From Desulfofundulus salinus (GTDB lineage: Bacteria > Bacillota > Desulfotomaculia > Desulfotomaculales > Desulfovirgulaceae), in assembly GCF_003627965.1 (NCBI RefSeq), contig NZ_RBWE01000001.1, positions 519,195-583,194 on the forward strand: a stretch of DNA of 64,000 nt, read 5' to 3'. Positions 9,143 to 17,042 of the stretch are shown here, one piece after another. Made by a program: the position numbers and the translations under genes. Position 1 is the stretch's first letter; every line of letters begins with the position of its first letter. The notes beneath the pieces are model-generated. The model made no database searches. It saw only the letters and a list, made by a program, of their open reading frames with translations, and was not told the DNA's origin.

Positions 9143-10306
9143 ATGGCATTGGGTGAACAGGTTTACGGGTATTACATCCCCACGGTGAACCTCATGGGTA
9201 TTGGGGCTCACAAAAAGGTCGGCGAACAGGTGAAAATTCTCGGCGGCAGGAGGGTGCTCATTGTAACGGATGCCTACCTGGCCAGGTCCGGCATGGCCGA
9301 CCAGATTAAGGCGCAGGTGGAAGAGGCCGGCGCCGAGGCCGTTATCTTTGCCGGGGCCGAGCCCAATCCCACCGATATCAACGTCCATGACGGCTTAAAA
9401 GTGTTCCAGGAAAACCAGTGCGACATGATCATCTCCCTGGGCGGCGGCAGTTCCCACGATTGCGCCAAGGGTATCGGCATCGTAGCCACCAACGGGGGCA
9501 ACATCCGGGATTATGAAGGCGTGGACAAGTCCAGCAAACCCATGCCCCCCTTCATTGCCGTGAACACCACCGCGGGGACGGCCAGCGAAATGACCCGTTT
9601 CTGCATCATTACCGATACCGACCGGAAGGTGAAAATGGCCATCGTGGACTGGCGGGTTACCCCCAACGTGGCCATAAACGACCCCCTGCTCATGGTGGGC
9701 ATGCCCCCGGCTCTGACGGCTGCAACGGGGATGGATGCTTTAACCCACGCCGTGGAAGCGTATGTTTCGACCATGGCCACCCCGGTTACCGATTCGGCGG
9801 CGCTGATGGCCATGAAGTTAATTGCCGGCAACCTGCGCCAGGCCGTGGCCAATGGCCAGAACATGGAAGCCCGGGATAAGATGGCCTATGCCGAGTTCCT
9901 GGCCGGCATGGCTTTCAACAACGCCAGCCTGGGTTACGTCCACGCCATGGCCCATCAATTGGGCGGCTTCTATAACCTTCCCCATGGCGTGTGCAACGCC
10001 ATCCTGCTCCCCCATGTCTGCCGTTTCAACCTGATTGCCTGCCCGCAGCGGTTTGCCGACATTGCGGTGGCTTTAGGCGAAAACATTGAGGGGCTTTCCG
10101 TGCGTGAGGCCGCCGAAAAGGCTATTTTCGCCATTCAGAAACTGTCGGAGGATGTGGGTATTCCTTCCGGTCTCGCCGGCCTGGGAGTGAAGGAGGAAGA
10201 CCTGGCCATCATGGCCGAAAACGCCATGAAAGATGCCTGCAGCCTGACCAACCCGCGCCTGGCCACCCTGGACGATATAATTGACATCTACCGGCAGGCA
10301 ATGTAA
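9143..10306 (+). CDS. Iron-containing (type III) alcohol dehydrogenase, copy 2
   Basis: 387 aa from ATG 9143, matching family length, with the typical start leading into [23 protein letters not shown] nucleotide loop and metal ligands in [22 protein letters not shown] and [15 protein letters not shown] are present. GAGGAGG at 9128-9134 gives ideal spacing to 9143. An in-frame ATG at 9086 also has a Shine-Dalgarno site but would add 19 residues absent from the family. The longer upstream extension of the frame includes the sigma-54 promoter and cannot be translated from that transcript. Controlled by the -24/-12 promoter at 9026; a strong terminator follows, so it is probably monocistronic. 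Confidence 0.92.
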   Translation: MALGEQVYGYYIPTVNLMGIGAHKKVGEQVKILGGRRVLIVTDAYLARSGMADQIKAQVEEAGAEAVIFAGAEPNPTDINVHDGLKVFQENQCDMIISLGGGSSHDCAKGIGIVATNGGNIRDYEGVDKSSKPMPPFIAVNTTAGTASEMTRFCIITDTDRKVKMAIVDWRVTPNVAINDPLLMVGMPPALTAATGMDALTHAVEAYVSTMATPVTDSAALMAMKLIAGNLRQAVANGQNMEARDKMAYAEFLAGMAFNNASLGYVHAMAHQLGGFYNLPHGVCNAILLPHVCRFNLIACPQRFADIAVALGENIEGLSVREAAEKAIFAIQKLSEDVGIPSGLAGLGVKEEDLAIMAENAMKDACSLTNPRLATLDDIIDIYRQAM

Positions 10307-10324
10307 AATATAATCACTAGCTAA

Positions 10325-10358
10325 TGATAGGAGAGCCAAATCTCTCCTATCATTTTTT
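10325..10358 (+). terminator. Terminator after the second dehydrogenase
   Basis: Perfect 11-bp stem TGATAGGAGAG / CTCTCCTATCA, loop CCAAAT, then six T. Confidence 0.93.
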
Positions 10359-10366
10359 AATAAAAG

Positions 10367-10404
10367 TGTCCTGTTATGATGCTGGTGCCCTGTTATGGAG
10401 CAGG
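10367..10404 (+). repeat. Two 19-bp tandem repeats upstream of the second AOR
   Basis: Units at 10367-10385 and 10386-10404 share TG(T/C)CCTGTTATG and end GC(T/A)GG or AGG; 15 of 19 positions agree. They sit directly head to tail, 70-105 bases upstream of a possible -24/-12 element at 10472, the usual distance for an enhancer of an NtrC-type activator. Function is inferred from position only. Confidence 0.5.
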
Positions 10405-10471
10405 TATGGCGTATCAAAATGGCGCGTTACTTTTGTATATGGCGAAGGCATGCGGCAGGATTTATGCAGGG

Positions 10472-10487
10472 TGGCATAAAAATTGTA
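10472..10487 (+). promoter_or_regulatory. Possible sigma-54 promoter of the second AOR
   Basis: TGGCATAAAAATTGTA has the GG element and, exactly ten bases on, GT in place of the consensus GC. Spacing is right and the -24 half perfect; the -12 half deviates by one base. No convincing sigma-A promoter was seen nearby. The tandem repeats at 10367 would be its enhancer. Confidence 0.4.
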
Positions 10488-10564
10488 TAAGAGTTATGTA
10501 TATATAAAAAAATTGTATAGTTAGGAAAAACAAAAAGATCAAATAAAAAAAGGGGGAAAAAGCG

Positions 10565-12292
10565 GTGTCCAAGTTCCTGCGAGTTAATACGACCACCGGG
10601 GAAGTCAAGTTTGAAGAAGTACCGGAAAAGTACCTGGCACTTGGGGGCAGGGCGCTCACGTCCCAGCTGGTTTTGGATGAGGTGCCGCCCACCTGTGATT
10701 CTCTCGGTCCCTACAACAAGCTGGTCATTGCCCCGGGATTGCTCTCCGGCACCAACGCACCGTCGTCGGGACGGCTGTCGGTAGGAGGAAAGAGTCCCCT
10801 CACCGGAGGAATTAAGGAAGCCAATGCCGGCGGTATTACTTCTCAAAAGCTGGCCAACCTGGGCATCAAGGCCATCATTCTTGAGGGTAAGCCCGCGGGC
10901 AGCGACTGGTACCTGTTGAAGGTAACTCCCGATGGGGCGGAGTTGCTGCCGGCCAATGATCTGGCCGGCAAGGGTACCTACGAGGTTACATCCATCTGCC
11001 GTGAGCGGTACGGTCAAAAGGTGGGCGTAATTACCATTGGTCCCGCCGGGGAAATGCTCATGCCGGCCGCAGGGGTGACCAACAACGACAGCGAAGGCAA
11101 CAGCAGCCGTTATGCCGGCCGGGGCGGCCTGGGGGCGGTAATGGGCTCCAAGAAAATTAAGGCCATCGTCGTGGACAGCCCCACCACCTTTGATGCCCCG
11201 GTCAAAGAACCCGAGCGGTTTAAGGCGGCGGCCAGGAAGTTTGCCCAAATTTTACAAAACCACCCCGTAACCGGGCAGGGCCTGCCCAGCTACGGTACCA
11301 ATGTGTTGATGAACATTATCAATGAAGCCGGTGCCCTTCCCACCAGAAACTTCCGCTTCGGCCGTTTTGACAGGGCCAGTGAAGTCAGCGGGGAGAAGCT
11401 GGCCGAAGTGGCCGTGGCCCGGGGAGGAAAGGCTACCCATACCTGCCACCCCGGTTGCGTCATGCGGTGCTCCAACGTGTATCCCATGCCCGACGGCAAG
11501 GTTTGTGCCCCCATTGAATATGAAACCGCCTGGTCCTTCGGCCCGAACCTGGAAATCGGCGACCTGGATGTTATAGCCAAACTGAACTACATCTGCAACG
11601 ACGTGGGTTTGGACACAATTGAGACGGGGTGCACCCTGGGTGTGCTCATGGAGGCCGGCGTCATACCCTTTGGCGACGGTGAGGCTGCCATTAAAGCCTT
11701 AGAAGAAGTGGCCAAAGGTACGCCTCTGGGGCGGATTATCGGCAGCGGTTCGGCCAATGCCGGCCGGGTTTACGGTGTCACCCGCGTGCCCGCTGTGAAG
11801 GGCCAGGGCATCCCCGCCTATGACCCGCGGGCCTGCAAAGGTAACGGCGTTACCTACGCCACCACGCCCATGGGTGCCGACCATACTGCGGGTTACGCCG
11901 TAACGGCCAACATCCTCAAAGTGGGCGGTTATGTGGATCCCTTGAAGCCCGAAAGCCAGGTTGATCTCTCTCGGAACCTGCAGATTGCCACTGCGGCGGT
12001 GGACAGCACAGGGTTGTGCCTCTTTGTGGCTTTCGCCGTTCTGGATAATCCGGAAGGATTGCCCACCATTGTAGAAATGATCAATGCCCAGTATGGCCTG
12101 AATTTAACGCCGGATGACGCGCTCAACCTGGGCAAGCAGGTATTAAAAGTGGAAAGGGAGTTCAACCTCAAGGCCGGGTTTACCAGCGCCGACGACCGGC
12201 TGCCCGAGTTCTTCAGCCTGGAAGAACTGCCGCCCCACAACGTGGTCTTTGACGTCAAAGAAGAGGAACTGGATCAAGTATTTAACTTCTAA
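10565..12292 (+). CDS. Aldehyde:ferredoxin oxidoreductase family protein, second copy
   Basis: Tungsten-pterin oxidoreductase of the AOR superfamily, 575 aa, GTG start behind AGGGGG. It carries the RGGLGAVMGSKKIKA signature, and its cluster-binding cysteines are spaced C-x3-C-x3-C (residues about 294, 298, 302, in CHPGCVMRC) instead of the C-x2-C-x3-C of the other two copies. That marks a different branch, closer to the YdhV-like or uncharacterised AORs. N-terminus (SKFLRVNTTTGEVKFEEVP) also differs. It stands alone between two terminators with its own leader. Substrate unknown; the dehydrogenase upstream suggests alcohol-derived aldehydes. Confidence 0.9.
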   Translation: MSKFLRVNTTTGEVKFEEVPEKYLALGGRALTSQLVLDEVPPTCDSLGPYNKLVIAPGLLSGTNAPSSGRLSVGGKSPLTGGIKEANAGGITSQKLANLGIKAIILEGKPAGSDWYLLKVTPDGAELLPANDLAGKGTYEVTSICRERYGQKVGVITIGPAGEMLMPAAGVTNNDSEGNSSRYAGRGGLGAVMGSKKIKAIVVDSPTTFDAPVKEPERFKAAARKFAQILQNHPVTGQGLPSYGTNVLMNIINEAGALPTRNFRFGRFDRASEVSGEKLAEVAVARGGKATHTCHPGCVMRCSNVYPMPDGKVCAPIEYETAWSFGPNLEIGDLDVIAKLNYICNDVGLDTIETGCTLGVLMEAGVIPFGDGEAAIKALEEVAKGTPLGRIIGSGSANAGRVYGVTRVPAVKGQGIPAYDPRACKGNGVTYATTPMGADHTAGYAVTANILKVGGYVDPLKPESQVDLSRNLQIATAAVDSTGLCLFVAFAVLDNPEGLPTIVEMINAQYGLNLTPDDALNLGKQVLKVEREFNLKAGFTSADDRLPEFFSLEELPPHNVVFDVKEEELDQVFNF

Positions 12293-12302
12293 TCAGGATG
12301 CA

Positions 12303-12341
12303 GGCAAGGCACCCCGGGGAGGGGTGTCTTGCCGCCTTTAA
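12303..12341 (+). terminator. Hairpin terminator after the second AOR
   Basis: 13-bp stem GGCAAGGCACCCC / GGGGTGTCTTGCC (one G-T pair) with loop GGGGA; the following GCCTTTA is only weakly T-rich, so termination may be partial. Confidence 0.6.
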
Positions 12342-12363
12342 GTAAATAGTGGGGGTATGTTGT

Positions 12364-12603
12364 TTGCGGCTGGAAGTGCGAGTTTTCAGCGGACTGGAGA
12401 AATATATACCTGGGGCCCGTTTCGGCCGGAGTATAGAGGTGGAGTGTCCGGAAGGGACTACCGTGGCCGAACTTGTGGACAGCCTGGGCATTCCCCGGAG
12501 CCAGGTTTTTACGGTCCTGGTCAACGGGCGTCACGCGGCCATGGATGCCGTTTTGCAGCCCGGCGACCGTGTTTCCCTGTTCCCGCCGGTAGGTGGGGGA
12601 TAA
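12364..12603 (+). CDS. moaD: MoaD/ThiS-family sulfur carrier
   Basis: Small ubiquitin-like protein of 79 aa that, once thiocarboxylated, donates sulfur to molybdopterin. The beta-grasp pattern ends in FPPVGGG, giving the Gly-Gly tail needed for adenylation. TTG 12364 is spaced eight bases from GGGGG (12351-12355) and starts at the conserved RLEVRVFSGL; the GTG at 12349 has no site of its own. Six bases downstream is the matching E1-like enzyme. A dedicated MoaD beside AOR genes suggests supply of the tungsten pterin. Confidence 0.85.
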   Translation: MRLEVRVFSGLEKYIPGARFGRSIEVECPEGTTVAELVDSLGIPRSQVFTVLVNGRHAAMDAVLQPGDRVSLFPPVGGG

Positions 12604-12608
12604 GTGAG

Positions 12609-13376
12609 ATGAAGAGGTGTGAGGGAATAGTGAAAGAGCTGACCCGGGAACAACAGAAGCGCTACCAGAGGAACATCCTCCTCCCTGGCGTGGGCATGGA
12701 GGGGCAGAAGAAGCTGTTGCGCGGCGGGGTACTGGTGGTGGGGACCGGCGGGTTGGGTTCACCGGTAGCCTACTACCTCGCCGCCGCCGGGGTGGGGCAT
12801 TTGGGTCTGGTGGATGCCGATGTGGTGGATTTGTCCAACCTGCAGCGGCAAATCCTGCACCGCACCGGCGATATCGGCCGGCCCAAGGTGGAATCGGCCA
12901 GGGATAAGCTGGTGGCTCTAAACCCGGACGTGCAGGTGGAGGTTTTCCCTGAGCGTTTGAGCGCCGCCAGTGCCGTGTCCTTGATCGAGAGGTATGACAT
13001 TGTTGTTGACTGCACCGATAATTTTGCCACCCGTTTCCTGCTCAACGAAACCTGCCTGCGCCTGGGGAAACCCTTTATCTACGGCGGTGTACTGGCCTTT
13101 GCCGGGCAGGTGATGACCGTGATGCCGGGGGCGGGTCCCTGCCTGCGCTGTATTTTCCCGCACGAACCGGACCCGCACGTCCCCGGCTGCGCGGAACTGG
13201 GGGTTCTGGGGGCCGTGCCGGGTGTTATCGGTACCATCCAGGCCACGGAAGCCATCAAGTACCTCCTGGGGCTTGGCGATTTGCTGGTCGGCCGTTTGCT
13301 CACCTATGACGCCCTGTCCATGACCTTTTATGAAGTTTCCATAGATCGGGACTCCGGATGCCCGGCCTGTGGCTAA
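12609..13376 (+). CDS. moeB: MoeB/ThiF-family adenylyltransferase
   Basis: E1-like enzyme that adenylates the C-terminal glycine of MoaD-type carriers, 255 aa. Nucleotide loop VGTGGLGSPVAYYLAAAGVG, the DADVVDLSNLQRQILH catalytic region, DCTDNFATRFLLN and two zinc CxxC pairs (CLRC and CPAC) are all visible. ATG 12609 is used here; GTG 12630, with GAGGG just upstream, would start nearer to the conserved LTREQQKRYQRNILLP. Its 3' end overlaps the reading frame of the next carrier, but that gene's likely start lies after the stop. No rhodanese domain is present. Confidence 0.88.
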   Translation: MKRCEGIVKELTREQQKRYQRNILLPGVGMEGQKKLLRGGVLVVGTGGLGSPVAYYLAAAGVGHLGLVDADVVDLSNLQRQILHRTGDIGRPKVESARDKLVALNPDVQVEVFPERLSAASAVSLIERYDIVVDCTDNFATRFLLNETCLRLGKPFIYGGVLAFAGQVMTVMPGAGPCLRCIFPHEPDPHVPGCAELGVLGAVPGVIGTIQATEAIKYLLGLGDLLVGRLLTYDALSMTFYEVSIDRDSGCPACG

Positions 13377-13393
13377 AAGGCGAGGTGACGGCG

Positions 13394-13675
13394 ATGGCCA
13401 GAATAGAACTGCGGGCCTTTGGCCCGTTGATGAAGATTTTTTCCCAGCGGGGGTGGTCTTTACCGCTCCATGTGGAAATCGCTCCCGGTGATACCCCCGG
13501 GGTTCTCTTAAAGCGTCTGGAAATACCTGAAGAACAGGTGGAAGTGGTCTTTATCAACGGCCGGGTGGAAAAAAAGAGCCATCCTCTGCAAGACGGCGAC
13601 CGGGTGGCTTTCGTCCCGCCGGGGATACCGTCCATTCACAGGGTCATGCTGGGGTTTTACGGCAAAAAGGCATAG
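13394..13675 (+). CDS. MoaD/ThiS-like protein without a Gly-Gly tail
   Basis: 93-aa ubiquitin-like fold protein; ATG 13394 follows GAGGTGA with six bases between. The middle (VVFINGRVEKKSHPLQDGDRV) is typical of MoaD/ThiS and it reaches AFVPPG where a carrier would end, but then continues IPSIHRVMLGFYGKKA. There is no terminal GG, so it cannot be activated by MoeB unless it is processed after the PPG. It may be a regulatory or structural relative, or a carrier needing maturation. Located directly after MoeB and before the ferredoxin-AOR pair. Confidence 0.75.
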   Translation: MARIELRAFGPLMKIFSQRGWSLPLHVEIAPGDTPGVLLKRLEIPEEQVEVVFINGRVEKKSHPLQDGDRVAFVPPGIPSIHRVMLGFYGKKA

Positions 13676-13695
13676 TTCAAGTTCCTTTTGTGTAC

Positions 13696-13716
13696 AACAC
13701 CTTCACGGTGTTTTTT
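13696..13716 (+). terminator. Terminator after the MoaD-MoeB set
   Basis: AACACC / GGTGTT stem with loop TTCAC and six T (13711-13716). Short but well formed. Confidence 0.7.
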
Positions 13717-13789
13717 ATTTGGGTACGGCAGGTTATCGGGGGCTGACCGGAGAAATTTTTAATTAACGTTATTTTCGGGGGGTACGTTC

Positions 13790-14035
13790 ATGGCCAAGGA
13801 ACTGGCGGTCAACCCCGGCAAGTGTATCGGTTGTTGCACCTGTGCCCTTACCTGTGCCATTACCCACCATGGGGAGTTCAACCTGACTAAAGCCTGTATC
13901 TGGATCACCAGGCATGAGTTTGACGGTACATTTGCCATTACCTTTTCATCCTGTTGCCGCGGCTGCAAAAAATGTGCTCTTGCCTGCCCCGCGGGAGCCC
14001 TGCGGGTGGTTGAAGTAGCCGGGGCGGCGGGATAG
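13790..14035 (+). CDS. Two-[4Fe-4S] ferredoxin-like subunit
   Basis: 81-aa iron-sulfur protein. First cluster motif C-x2-C-x2-C-x3-C at residues 12, 15, 18 and 22 (with an extra Cys 16); the second is CRGCKKCALACP near residues 56-66. GGGGGG precedes ATG. It ends 15 bases before the third AOR, so it is probably its electron-transfer partner, similar to the small Fe-S subunit of multi-subunit bacterial AORs (AorA of Aromatoleum). The two other AOR genes in the window have no such companion. Confidence 0.85.
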   Translation: MAKELAVNPGKCIGCCTCALTCAITHHGEFNLTKACIWITRHEFDGTFAITFSSCCRGCKKCALACPAGALRVVEVAGAAG

Positions 14036-14050
14036 AGAGGGGGTTAATGC

Positions 14051-15970
14051 GTGTACGGTTACAGCGGCAAAATGCTGGATATCGACCTCACTGCCGGGAA
14101 AATAAGGGAACGCCCGGTGGAGCAGGATTTGGCCGGGGAGTATTTAAGCGGCCTGGGATTTAACGCCCGCCTGCTGTATGAAGAGATTCCCGCTGGTGCC
14201 GACCCCCTCGGTCCGGAGAATGTCCTTGCCTTTAATGTGGGAGTGCTGGTGGGGACGACGGTGCCCACTGCTTCCCGCACCGAAGCTTCCGCCCTTTCGC
14301 CCGCCACCGGCTTGTTTGGCACGGCCAACTCCGGCAACTTCTGGGGGAGCGAACTCAAGTTTGCCGGGTTTGACGGGGTGATCATCCGGGGAAAGGCTGA
14401 ATCGCCGGTTTATGTATGGATCTGTGACGGCCAGGCAACAATTTTACCGGCGGGCCACCTCTGGGGGCGGGATGCCTGGGAGACGGTGCGTCAGATCCGT
14501 CGGGAACTGGGCGATGACGCCATCCAGGTGGCGGCCATTGGCCAGGCCGGTGAAAACCTGGTCCGCTTTGCCAGCATAGAAAACGGCCCCTTTGATGCCT
14601 GGGCCCGCACGGGGCTGGGGGCGGTAATGGGCAGCAAAAACCTGAAGGCCGTAGCGGTGCGCGGCCGGGGTGCCGTGCGGGTGGCTCACCGGAAGGATTT
14701 CCTGCAGGCGGTGGATGACACCCGTAAGGCCATCTTTTCTTCTCCCTTTTACGGTTCCTTTTCCCGCTTCGGCACCATGCTGGCCAGCCTGCCCTACCAG
14801 GAGTTCGGGGCCCTGCCGGGGCGCAATTACCAGCGCGGTGCCATTGACGGCTGGGTGGAAACCTGCAGCCGCAAGGTCCTGCCCAGGTACAGTACCCGCG
14901 GGGTGGCCTGTATGGCCTGCCCCATTGCCTGCGCCCACTGGGTGGAAGTAAAGGAAGGCCCTTACGCCGGTCTGAGACTTAAAGACCTGGAAGTTACACC
15001 GGTGATCGGCTTTGGAGCCGGGTGTGATATCAACAACCTGCCGGCCATCGCCATGCTTACCGAAACCTGCCAGCGCCTGGGCATGGATATGGTTTCCGCG
15101 GCGGCGGTGGTGGCCTTCGCCATGGAGATGTACGAAAAGGGGCTGATCGGGGAAAAGGATCTGGGCTTCTCCCTAAACTGGGGGGATGAACGGGCCACCA
15201 TTTCCCTGCTCGACATGATTGCCCACCGCCGGGGCATGGGGGATTTGCTGGCCGAAGGCGTCAGGAGGGCGGCGCGGCATTTCCCCGGAGCATCAAGATA
15301 TGCCGTGGAAGTCAAGGGGCTGGAGTGTTTCCTTTTAGATCCCCGGGCCCGCTGGTCCACCTGGACGCTGGGGTACATCACCAACGTACGCGGCGGGGAT
15401 CACCTGCGCACCCGGAATCCGGTGGAAAATCTCCGTTACAACGAAAACCCCGTCCCTTACCTTACCGAGAAGTTTGGTTTCCCGGAGGAGATGTACGAAC
15501 GTCTGGATATGCCGGACGAGTGGAAAAAAGAGATTTTTGATCCGGTTACCCGGGATGTAAACATACCTGAAATGTCCAGGTGGGCGGAGGATCTCATTGC
15601 CGTTTACAACGCCCTGGGCATGTGCATCCGCCCTCCCGTGCTGCATACCGTAGGTCCCACCCTTTTTGCCCGCCTGTATGCCAGCTTGACCGGCATTGAT
15701 ATTACACCGGCGGAAGTGATCAGGGCGGGAGAGCGCATCTGGAACCTCCAGAAGCTGTTTAACCTCCGCCACGGGGAAAAACCCGCCGATTCCGATTACC
15801 CCTCCCGTTTTTACGACGAGCCGGTGACGGCCGGTCCCGCCGCCGGGCGCAGGCTGGACCGCGAGAAGGTGCGGGAGGTTTTGAGGGAATATTACCTGGC
15901 CCGGGGGTGGGATCCGGATACGGGCGTACCCGGTGCGGCAAAGCTGGCGGAGCTGAATTTACTAAGGTAA
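14051..15970 (+). CDS. aor: Aldehyde:ferredoxin oxidoreductase, third copy
   Basis: 639-aa tungsten-pterin AOR, the longest of the three. GTG 14051 with AGAGAGGGGG upstream; an ATG at 14047 is in another frame. Features: YGYSGKMLDIDLTAGKI, RTGLGAVMGSKNLKA, GALPGRNYQRGAID, and cubane cysteines at residues 287, 290 and 294 (CMACPIAC). The position and spacing match the first copy, and the C-terminal part is extended. Paired with the upstream ferredoxin. Likely oxidises aldehydes in the cytosol with ferredoxin as acceptor. Confidence 0.92.
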   Translation: MYGYSGKMLDIDLTAGKIRERPVEQDLAGEYLSGLGFNARLLYEEIPAGADPLGPENVLAFNVGVLVGTTVPTASRTEASALSPATGLFGTANSGNFWGSELKFAGFDGVIIRGKAESPVYVWICDGQATILPAGHLWGRDAWETVRQIRRELGDDAIQVAAIGQAGENLVRFASIENGPFDAWARTGLGAVMGSKNLKAVAVRGRGAVRVAHRKDFLQAVDDTRKAIFSSPFYGSFSRFGTMLASLPYQEFGALPGRNYQRGAIDGWVETCSRKVLPRYSTRGVACMACPIACAHWVEVKEGPYAGLRLKDLEVTPVIGFGAGCDINNLPAIAMLTETCQRLGMDMVSAAAVVAFAMEMYEKGLIGEKDLGFSLNWGDERATISLLDMIAHRRGMGDLLAEGVRRAARHFPGASRYAVEVKGLECFLLDPRARWSTWTLGYITNVRGGDHLRTRNPVENLRYNENPVPYLTEKFGFPEEMYERLDMPDEWKKEIFDPVTRDVNIPEMSRWAEDLIAVYNALGMCIRPPVLHTVGPTLFARLYASLTGIDITPAEVIRAGERIWNLQKLFNLRHGEKPADSDYPSRFYDEPVTAGPAAGRRLDREKVREVLREYYLARGWDPDTGVPGAAKLAELNLLR

Positions 15971-16000
15971 ATATTTAGCACCACCAAGAGAGGACGAAAT

Positions 16001-16210
16001 GGCCGCCGTTTTGCACGAAGCGAGCGACATTGAGCCGAGCAGATGCCAAACTTAGCGAGACCGAGGGTGGAGGCGGGGCCGAGGGCATGGATGCCCGAGG
16101 CCGGCCCCTGAGGCATGGATGCCGAATGGGCCGGGAACCCCGCCGTAGCCCGAGGGCGAGCGATAGTTTGGCCTGCGAGGCGAACGGAGCGAGCGTGTGC
16201 AAACGGCGGG
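16001..16210 (+). repeat. 210-bp imperfect palindromic intergenic element
   Basis: The 300-bp gap between the third AOR and tupB holds one foldback unit. Ends are CCGCCGTTTTGCAC (16003-16016) and GTGCAAACGGCGG (16197-16209). Inside, GCCAAACT (16045-16052) pairs with AGTTTGGC (16165-16172), and the centre has two small hairpins, GGGCATGGATGCCC and GGCATGGATGCC. The sequence is full of GAGCGAGC/GAGGCGAG words and has no coding potential. It looks like a dispersed repetitive element of REP or MITE type, or a structured RNA. Confidence 0.65.
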
Positions 16211-16271
16211 CAAGTACTATTTCAGGACAGGTTGGGATATGGACGATAGCCACCAAAGGAGTTGAAGGAGT

Positions 16272-16970
16272 TTGGAAATCTTCTGGCAGGGTCTTGTGGA
16301 GGCCGTTCGTTTGCTGGCGACAGGCGATCTCGAGGTTCTGGATATTACCTTACGCACTTTAAAGATCTCGGGTTTCGCTACGCTGATCAGTGTTTTAATT
16401 GGCGTTCCTTTCGGTACTCTGTTAGCCCTTACCAATTTTCCGGGACGCCGTTTTCTGGTCAGTGTGGTTAACTTTGGCATGGGCCTGCCGCCGGTGGTGG
16501 TGGGACTGGCGGTCTGGCTTACCTTTACCCGGTACGGGCCCCTGGGTTTTCTCGACCTTCTTTACACCCCTGCGGCCATGGTGGTGGCCCAGGCCATTAT
16601 TGCTTCCCCTATAGTGGCCGGCTTTACCGTGGCCGCTATGCAGTCCCTCAACCCAAGGATTCCCCTGCAGATCCTGGCCCTGGGGGCTTCCCGGTGTCAA
16701 TTGCTGTGGCTTCTGGTGCGGGAGGCCCGGCTGGGCCTGCTGGCGGCGGTGATGGCCGGGTTTGGCGGTGTGATTTCCGAGGTGGGCGCCTCCATGATGG
16801 TCGGCGGCAACATTGCCGGCAGCACCCGGGTGCTTACGACAGCCACGGTACTGGCAGTGGGCCAGGGCAAGTATGAGCTGGCCACCGCCTTAAGCATCAT
16901 TTTGCTGCTCCTGGCCTACGGCATTACCGCCTTTTTAACCATGGCCCAGCAGCGCGGCAGCCATGCTTAA
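16272..16970 (+). CDS. tupB: Tungstate ABC transporter permease TupB
   Basis: 232-aa inner-membrane permease with about five or six hydrophobic segments and the EAA-type loop ALGASRCQLLWLLVREAR. The N-terminal pattern FWQGLVEAVRLLATGDLEVL and GGNIAGSTRVLTTATV are typical of TupB/WtpB. TTG 16272 is the only usable start, because a stop lies three codons upstream; AAAGGAG (16255-16261) is spaced ten bases away. Its ATPase and binding protein are not adjacent but on the opposite strand at 21969-23726. It leads the moeA genes, so the permease is made with cofactor synthesis enzymes. Confidence 0.88.
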   Translation: MEIFWQGLVEAVRLLATGDLEVLDITLRTLKISGFATLISVLIGVPFGTLLALTNFPGRRFLVSVVNFGMGLPPVVVGLAVWLTFTRYGPLGFLDLLYTPAAMVVAQAIIASPIVAGFTVAAMQSLNPRIPLQILALGASRCQLLWLLVREARLGLLAAVMAGFGGVISEVGASMMVGGNIAGSTRVLTTATVLAVGQGKYELATALSIILLLLAYGITAFLTMAQQRGSHA

Positions 16971-17042
16971 AGATCGGTGCGATGAGGGCGACGGGGGCGA
17001 CCGCCGCCCTGACGCGTTGCCATATTAAGGAGAGAAAAGTGG

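Noticed and set aside
10405-10437. TGGCGCGTTACTTTTGTA as a second -24/-12 element upstream of AOR 2
   Set aside because: Twelve bases separate GG and GT; sigma-54 requires ten.
12357-12608. 84-codon N-terminal extension of MoeB
   Set aside because: It covers the moaD gene in another frame; MoeB homology begins after ATG 12609.
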